The notes under the pieces are model-generated. The model did not search any database and was not told the DNA's origin. It saw only the letters and a program-made list of their open reading frames with translations. DNA of 64,000 nt, taken from Henckelia pumila (Eukaryota; Streptophyta; Magnoliopsida; Lamiales; Gesneriaceae). A program made the translations under genes and the position numbers. Positions 57,075 to 64,000 of this stretch are shown in pieces (the first letter of the stretch is position 1; each line of letters begins with the position of its first letter). Location of the stretch: contig NC_133123.1 of the NCBI RefSeq assembly GCF_033568475.1, positions 61,139,522-61,203,521 on the forward strand, given 5' to 3'.

Positions 57075-58690
57075 GATTGCTCAGATCAAACGATTAAATT
57101 AATCGATCGTACAAAATATTTGGCCTCGGATTTTTGAAACAAAAACAAAATTTTAAATTAAAATTTAATGGGCACATTGGGCAGCGATTGGATCGCTGCC
57201 CAGGGCAGCGCCCAGAGCGAGCCCATCGCTGCCCAGGGCAGCGCACGGTGCTGCCCATCAAATCGCTGCTCAGGGCAGTGACGGGATGCCCTGCCCGGGA
57301 TTGTCCCGGGTAGCCCGGAAAAATTAAAATTGATTTTTTAATTAAAATTTTAATATTTTGGAATTTTAGTTTTTGTTCCGATCGAAAATTATTTTTGATT
57401 GGTCCACGAGGCATCAGATCAAATTGTTTGAGTCCGAAATTTTTAAAATTGATTTTTGGATAAATTTGAATTTTTGGAAAATTTGTAAATCTTATCCGTT
57501 AAATTAGATTTTATAAAATTAATTATTTTGGTACAATTGATGATAAGATATGATCTTATGAATGTATTAGATAAAATATGATTTTATCTTTTAATTATGA
57601 TGTCATTGCATGTTATTCAATGTTTTAATTATTGAATTAATTATTGGATAAAAGGATGATCGATTGCCATGATCAATGTTTTAGGTGTATGTTAGATAAT
57701 TTACATTTGGTTTTATTGTTGTTGGGTTTTATTAATGGGCTTGGTTTATAGCCCAATTTGAATTGTCATTTGTAATAAAAGTGGGCTTGGTTTATGGCCC
57801 GTTCCCACCCCTTAAATATGTATCCCCTACTTGTCATCGAAATTTATTGTAAATTTGTTAGACTTAGTGGGAGATAAATATTTGAAGACAATGGTGGGCC
57901 CAGCAGACGATAAATACCGAAGAAATGTAAATGGAAGCTTAATGTAATAGGATTGCATTGCATACTTGCATATCACCTAGGATTGGACTTAGACTCGTGA
58001 TTGGCAACCACGGGTCGATTAGATAATGGGATCGATCATCCTTAAATAATATATGATATTATTGATGTATGCATGTTTAGACTAAATTGTATGAATCCCG
58101 CAAGCATACATAAATTACATGATGAGACAGATTTTCAAAAATTAAAAATCCCTCATTTTAAATATGATTTAAAATTGATATCAAGATAAACAAAAGGGAA
58201 TTTAAATATTGTTTAAATATTCATACCTTCCATGATCAATGTATGAGATGCTACCCGCGGGCACGGTCCGGCTCATATTATTGGGGGGGCCCGTTCGTCG
58301 AAAAGCTGTACATTGGATCGACACATGTTGTAAGTTGGGTGGAACTCCCATGGGATTGGCTCAGGTCATCTTGACATGTCACATTAAACGGCGTCATATT
58401 ATTGGGCCCTTATTGGACATGAGGTAAAAATATGGGGGTTGCTTTGGAAGCAATTGGGCTCTACCTTTTGAAAATTATGGTTGGTTGATATTATTAGGGA
58501 CTATAGTTTGTCAATTGGACTCTATGTTCCCACTAAGGAAACAAGTTTCCCGTTTTCACTAGAGGGTAGTGAAATCGTTAAAATAGTGGGAGTGAAATTC
58601 ATAAAATTAAATTTTGCCATATTTTATGTCTTAGTAAATTAATTAAACAATCACTGATTATTGTCTGTTTCTTTTCAGTATTTCATTACA
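57075..58690 (+). other. C1 leader, 1.6 kb, with GC-rich hairpins
   Basis: Long untranslated stretch between primer site and gag. At 57179-57320 it has GGGCAGCGAT/ATCGCTGCCC (perfect 10 bp arms, 3-base loop, 57179-57201) and further GGGCAG/CTGCCC pairs, then CCCGGGATTGTCCCGGG. The rest is AT-rich without a supported ORF (a frame at 58239-58427 has no domain). It could hold packaging or translation signals; this is inference. Confidence 0.7.
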
Positions 58691-61600
58691 ATGAATTCAC
58701 GAAATCCACTATACTCAATTCTCGAACAAAACAAATTGACTAGCGCAAACTATACGGAATGGTTCCGTAAATTAAAGATTGTTCTAAACTCGGAGAAAAT
58801 TTTCTACGTGTTAGAAAAGAATCCTCCAAAGGAAGCACCGGCTAATATAAGTCCGAAAGAATTGGCAAAACTTGATCAATTGTGGAACCATGATGTCAAG
58901 GCCAAGTGCTATATGCAAGCTTCAATGTCTGATGAACTCCAGAGGCGATTTGAGGATGTCGTGAATGCTGCTGACATACACATGCACCTCAAGGAACTTT
59001 TTGGAGCTCAGTCGAGGTCGGAGATGTATGCCACCGTCAAAGAGCTCATAACATGCCGCATGCGAGATGGGACTTCGGTCCGTGAGCATGGGGTACACAT
59101 GATTGGGCTCATTGAAAAATTGGTAACACTCGATTTGACTTTGGAGCATGAACTAAACGCGGACTTTTTGCTTCTTTCCCTTCCTTCGTCGTTTGACGGA
59201 TTTGTGGTGAACTTCAATATGAACAAGATAGAGGCCACCCTTGAAGAGATGGTCAATATGCTTGTGTCTTATGAGGCCACATTAAAGAAGGATAAATCGG
59301 TACTCTTGGTTGGCTCCTCTTCTTACTCCAAGAAGGGGCCAAGTGGAAAAGGTAAGAAACGTTCTGCCCCACCCAAGAAAATTGTACCACAAAAGAAGGC
59401 CAAGACAAAAGCTTCAAAAGTGAATATATATGGAGATGTTTGTCATCACTGCAAGAAACCCGGTCACTGGAAATGTAACTGCAAGGAATAACTCGAGCAG
59501 TTGCGAACTGCAAAGGGTATGTTTTACATTGAAATAAATGTTTCACTTAATACTACTTCTTGGGTATTGGATACCGGATGTGGATCTCACATTTGCAATG
59601 ATTTGCAGGTGATGACAAGAAGTCGTAAGCTTAGGATGGGTGAGACCCAGCTGAGGCTTGGAAATGGTTCCAGAGTTGAAGCCAAAGCAGTGGGAGACGT
59701 TTATTTAGTTTTGCAGAACAATTTTAAGTTATTTTTGAGAGATGTTTTATTTGTGCCAGATTTAGTTAAAAACATTATTTCTGTTTCTATGCTTGATAGA
59801 GATGGTTTTTCTTGTAATTTTGTGAATGAGATTTGCAATATTTACAAGAATGAATGTTTGATTGGAAATGAACAACTTGAAAACGATCTATATAACTTAA
59901 AATTAAAAGATGTTCCAATTAATTATGTTGATAAATCGGTAACAACAAATAAAAGGAAAAACGATAGTCAAAACCCGGTAAACCTTTGGCATGCTAGGCT
60001 AGGTCATATTTCCTCAAGGAGGATGAACAAGCTAGTGGGAGAGGGCATGTTTGATATGTCTGATATTAACTCTCTACCTACTTGTGAGTCCTGCCTAAAA
60101 TGAAAAATGACTAAATCTCCTTTCAAAGGGAAGCGTGAGCGTAGTCAAAACCTGTTGGATTTGATCCATACAGATGTCTGTGGACCATTTAGTATCGGTA
60201 ATAAATTTGGACACACCTACTTCATTACCTTTACTGATGATTATTCGAGGTATGGGTATTTATATTTAATGAAATATAAGTCTGAATCATTTTAAAAGTT
60301 CAAAGAATTCAAGGCTGAAGTAGAAAACAAACAAGGTAGAAGTATTAAAGCACTTCGATCGGATCGAGGTGGAGAATACTTAAGTACCGAGTTTTTGAGC
60401 TATCTAAAAGAGAATGGGATTCTCTCTCAGTGGACTCCTCCTATGATACCTCAGCTGAATGATGTCTCAGAGCATCGCAATCGAACTTTGTTGGACATGG
60501 TTCGATCTATAATGAGCTTCACTGAGCTCCCACTTTCGTTTTGGGGCTATGCGCTTGAAACGGCGGTATTGTTGTTAAACAATGTCCACACTAAAGCAGT
60601 AGATAAAACTCCATACGAGTTATGGAATGGCAAAGCTCCTAAGTATTCGTACTTAAGGATTTGGGGATGTCCTGCTTACGTGAAGCAGACAGTGGGAGAT
60701 AAGTTGGATAGTCGATCCACCTTATGTTATTTTGTAGGATATCCGAAGAATTCAATCGGATATTATTTCTATCATCCTTATGAGACAAAAGTGTTTGTTT
60801 CGAGGAATGCCTTCTTCATGGAGAAGGAGTTCTTATTAGATAAGAAATGCAAGATGATGGAACTCGAAGAAATTCGACAAGAACTCGAGATACAAAATAA
60901 CGACCACACACCTCAAGAACCTTCAACGGACATGCATATATCTAGGAGATCCGAGAGGACTTCTAGACCTCCTATTCGATATGGTCTTCTTCTTGAAGGG
61001 GATCAAAGTGAACCCGACATTGGATGTGATCCAAGAAACTTCAAGGAAGCAATTTCTGATGCGGATTCTAATTTATGGCTTGAAGCTATGCAGTCGGAAA
61101 TAGACTCGATGCATACAAACCAAGTTTGGTCTTTAGTAGATCCTCTCGATGGAATTGTTCCAATAGGGTGTAAATGGATCTACAAGAGAAAACTTGGGCC
61201 TGATGGTAAGGTACTTACCTACAAGGCACGATTGGTAGCAAAAGGTTATACTCAAAGACAAGGAGTTGACTATGATGAAACCTTTTCACTAGTCGCAATG
61301 TTCAAGTCCATAAGAATCCTTATTGACATAGCAGTATGGTATGACTATGAGATATGGCAAATGGATGTGAAGACTGCATTTCTTAATGGAAACATTAAAG
61401 AAGAAATCTATATGATGCAGCCCGAGGGATTCACATCCATGGGAAGCGAGCATAAGGTATGCAAGATTCAGAGATCAATTTATGGTCTCAAACAAGCATC
61501 AAGAAGTTGGAACCAGAAATTTGATGAAACAATAAAGGACTTTGGTTTCATCAAAAACTCGGAGGAACCGTGCGTGTACAAGAAAGTAGTTAAGGATGCG

Positions 61601-62599
61601 GTGACGTTCTTAGTGCTTTATGTTGATAACATCCTACTCATTGGAAATGATGTAGGGATGTTGCAATCAACAAAGATATGGTTATCAGGTAGATTCTCGA
61701 TGAAGGATTTGGGTGAGGCATCCTATATTCTAGGGATACAGATCTATAGAGATAGATCTAAGAGAATGATAGGACTCACTCAAGCAACCTACATCAACAC
61801 CATATTGAAAAGGTTTTCTATGGATGAGTCCAAGAGAGGACATCTACCTATGTGTCATGGAGTTTCTCTATCCAAGTCTATGTGTCCCAAGACTGACGAA
61901 GAGATAGAGAAAATGACACACATACCATATGCGTCAGCCATAGGTAGTATTATATATGGGATGATATCTACCAGACCGGATGTAGCCTTTGCTCTGAGTG
62001 TCACGAGCAGATATCAGGCCAATCCCGGTCAAATCCATTGGAAAGCCGTAAAGGATATTCTTAAGTACTTGAGAAGGACTAAGAATATATTCATGGTTTA
62101 TGGAGGAAGAGAATTGAAATTGGAAGGCTATACCGACTCTAGCTTCCAAAGAGACGTGGATGACTCGAAGTCAACCTCTGGATTTATGCTCAATGGCGGT
62201 GCTGTCTCTTGGAAGAGTTCCAAGCAAGACACCACAGCGGATTCCACCACTGAGGCAGAATACATTGCAGCATCAGCTGCTGCTAAAGAGGCCGTTTGGA
62301 TGAGGAATTTCGTCCAAGAGTTGGGCGTAATTCTTGAAGCTGTTGGTCCAGTTCCGGTATACTGCGACAACACTGGTGTCATTGCTCAGGCAAAGGAACC
62401 AAGGTCTCATCAAAGATCCAAACACGTACTGAGGAAATACCACATCATTCGGGAGATTGTGAAAAGAGGAGACATCACTTTCGAGAGAGTAGCCTCTACA
62501 GACAATATCGCTGATCCACTTACTAAGCCCTTGCCAGGACCATTGTTTGACAAACATCGCGAAGCAATGGGATTGCGTAGTGTGACTAGTTGGCTTTAG
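58691..62599 (+). pseudogene. C1 gag-pol, one frame with three stop codons
   Basis: Start ATG 58691 (MNSRNPLYSILEQNKLTSAN). Gag has LKIVLNSEKIFYVLEKNPP and the CCHC knuckle CHHCKKPGHWKCNC. Protease is WVLDTGCGSHICND. The pre-integrase HHCC region is LWHARLGHISSRRMNKL with CESCLK. Integrase is LIHTDVCGPF, TFTDDYSRYGYLYL and PQLNDVSEHRNRTLLDMVRS. RT is KARLVAKGYTQRQGVDYDET, QMDVKTAFLNGNIKEEIYM and VLYVDNILLIGND, where the usual YVDD is YVDN. RNase H is TSGFMLNGGAVSWKSSKQDT and TEAEYIAAS. Stops TAA 59489-59491, TGA 60101-60103 and TAA 60293-60295 interrupt the frame; no frameshift is apparent over 3.9 kb. The catalytic Asp loss makes it inactive in any case. Confidence 0.92.
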
Positions 62600-62613
62600 G
62601 GCAAGTGGGAGAT
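62597..62613 (+). other. Polypurine tract of C1
   Basis: TAGGGCAAGTGGGAGAT between the pol stop and the 3' LTR start at 62614. Confidence 0.75.
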
Positions 62614-64000
62614 TGAAAGTGTGGGTGCCCGGTTAGCCAACTTGTGGCTAAGGGCTTTTTGTGACTCTATGTATAAACAATCTTTGTTTAATATAATTTA
62701 CATTCATTAATGGCATATTCTTTGTCTTTCTTCATATTGTTATATTGTGATATACTATTGATGTTTTGATAAAGACCTTGAATATACTCTAGTGTAAGTA
62801 AGATGAGATAGTGAATAAAGAGAGATCACTATTATGAAACATATCTTATAGTCACTGTATATTCTAAACAGTTACTAGCCAATTGAGCCGTCCGCTAATA
62901 AGGATAAGGATCGCTCGAGATTGAGACTAGCATTTGTGATGCCAAGTACCACGTTTCATTGGTAATGGACATGGAGATATTCAAAGAGTACAAATGGATA
63001 TTTATATGATGAATGATCGAAATACCCTATTCGAACTTTCCAAGTGGTTATCACTTATCGAGTGGATAAAGTCCGTGGTTCTGATTGTACACCATTAGTC
63101 CTTACTACTTGAAACATCATTGAGACTCTATATGCTAGTACTGTACTTTGACTCGTTTACCGACTCTATTGGGGTCATCAAGTGTCGGGATTGGGTACAG
63201 TTACGACACATATAGGAGTCGATGCTTTGTTGTCAAGGATTCACCACATACTTGCGAGTGTGGATATCCTATACGATCTGAGGAGATATTAGTGTGACGA
63301 ATCTCTGGCCAGAGTACATGATGTGTTTTAGGTTACTCGGTTTTCCTAGTAACACATGCGATGTCACTATTTGATCTCCAAGATGTAATGCATAGTTGTC
63401 GAATCTCGAACGATTCTCGATGCGCCAATGGTTGTTGATTCGATAAGGATATATGGATGAAGGGACCGTACTGTACGCTAACCAAAATCTACTGGTTCTT
63501 GTAGGCACTATCAGTGATACCTAGGGAATCATGGGGCAATGTTGCTAGACGCTCTTACCATGATTCGTTGGGCAAGTCGGAAATTGTTGTTCCGAGTCAC
63601 AAGGAGTTGTGAGCCCACGGCTAGCTGTATCCCTGAACCATTGAGGGTCACACAAGTAATGGATTACTAAATTCCGTTGAGATAGTTAAATTTAAAGAGT
63701 TAAATTTAATGAAAAAGAAGTTGGACTTCTTAACTAAAGGGAGTGGAATTTCCTAAAATGACATAGGGATGAGTATTTTTGGAAATCACTGAATTCGGAT
63801 TCAGAAAAATTATCTTGACTTTAAAAGGTGCAGAAATGGTTTCTGTGCACATTGGTGAAATCGGTTTATCAATCGGAGTTATGATGAATTTTATATTAAT
63901 TTCTATAATAACGGGCTTGGCTTGTTGGGCTTAAGTTATGGATTATGGGCCCTAAGGAGTTAGAGTCCTAACATAATTATAACTTAATCTAGTCTAAAAA
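62614..64000 (+). repeat. 3' LTR of C1 (partial)
   Basis: First 1387 bases of the 3' LTR, colinear with 55166-56550; the remaining ~500 bases and the rest of the interrupted exon lie beyond the window. Confidence 0.92.

Larger units (their letters stand above)
55166..64000 (+). mobile_element. Copia element C1 (3' LTR incomplete)
   Basis: Plus-strand Ty1/copia element inserted in the NSF-like exon: 5' LTR 55166-57059, primer site, leader, gag-pol 58691-62599, polypurine tract, 3' LTR from 62614 running off the window. The order gag-protease-integrase-RT-RNase H is that of copia. LTRs differ at about ten positions in the first ~270 bases. The right-hand TSD (expected copy of TATTT, 55161-55165) is outside the window. 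Confidence 0.92.

Noticed and set aside
57094..57414. 106-codon minus-strand ORF rich in Pro/Gly/Arg
   Set aside because: Translation of the GC-rich hairpins in the C1 leader; no start context or domain.

Overview
The window is nested plant repeat DNA, most likely pericentromeric or other heterochromatin of a flowering plant (probably a eudicot; the order cannot be fixed from the sequence). The evidence is Ty1/copia and Ty3/gypsy LTR elements with tRNA-iMet or tRNA-Asp type primer sites, tRNA-derived SINEs, a CACTA end, MITEs, and GT-AG introns in two host gene fragments. I see no intact host gene, no RNA gene and no CRISPR array. Coding remnants are mostly broken retroelement gag/pol.

Layout. 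1-1038: 5' end of a minus-strand copia element (C0). 1039-16771: copy 1 of a duplicated repeat block. It holds a Helitron-like end, a gypsy LTR fragment, the 3' part of minus-strand gypsy G2 with a ~530 bp TIR element, and minus-strand gypsy G3. A solo Athila-type LTR (4089-5639) and a complete but decayed plus-strand chromovirus-like gypsy G1 (7133-14420, TSD TGGTG) are inserted in it. 16772-20653: CACTA-type end with subterminal repeats and captured exons, including an EXO1/FEN-type nuclease fragment. 20667-20928: SINE with a 13 bp TSD.

21018-49496: copy 2 of the block, directly repeated about 20 kb away. It carries different insertions: a solo copia LTR (21646-23438, TSD TATTT), a gypsy remnant G4 (23614-26844), and a 19 kb Athila-type element A1 (29985-49033, TSD CACCA). 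A1 itself contains a 7.7 kb minus-strand gag/protease-only element A2 (35356-43017, TSD GAAAT). 49497-53652: hAT-like end, gypsy fragment G5 with a perfect 45 bp inverted repeat, MITEs, a Helitron candidate and a second SINE.

53653-55165: six exons of an NSF-like (vesicle-fusing ATPase, D2 domain) gene fragment, broken by a stop codon, bounded by the SINE on the left and cut on the right by copia element C1 (55166 to beyond the window end). C1 keeps one long gag-pol frame with three stop codons.

The most notable cross-element pattern is that unrelated LTR families here each carry a family-specific array of short GC-rich inverted repeats. In five of them (G1, G2, A1, A2, solo LTR) the array lies in U3, before the TATA-like box where one can be recognised. 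Nesting gives a relative order: G2, its TIR element and G3 precede the duplication; G1, the 4089 solo LTR, A1/A2, G4 and the 21646 solo LTR are later or copy-specific.
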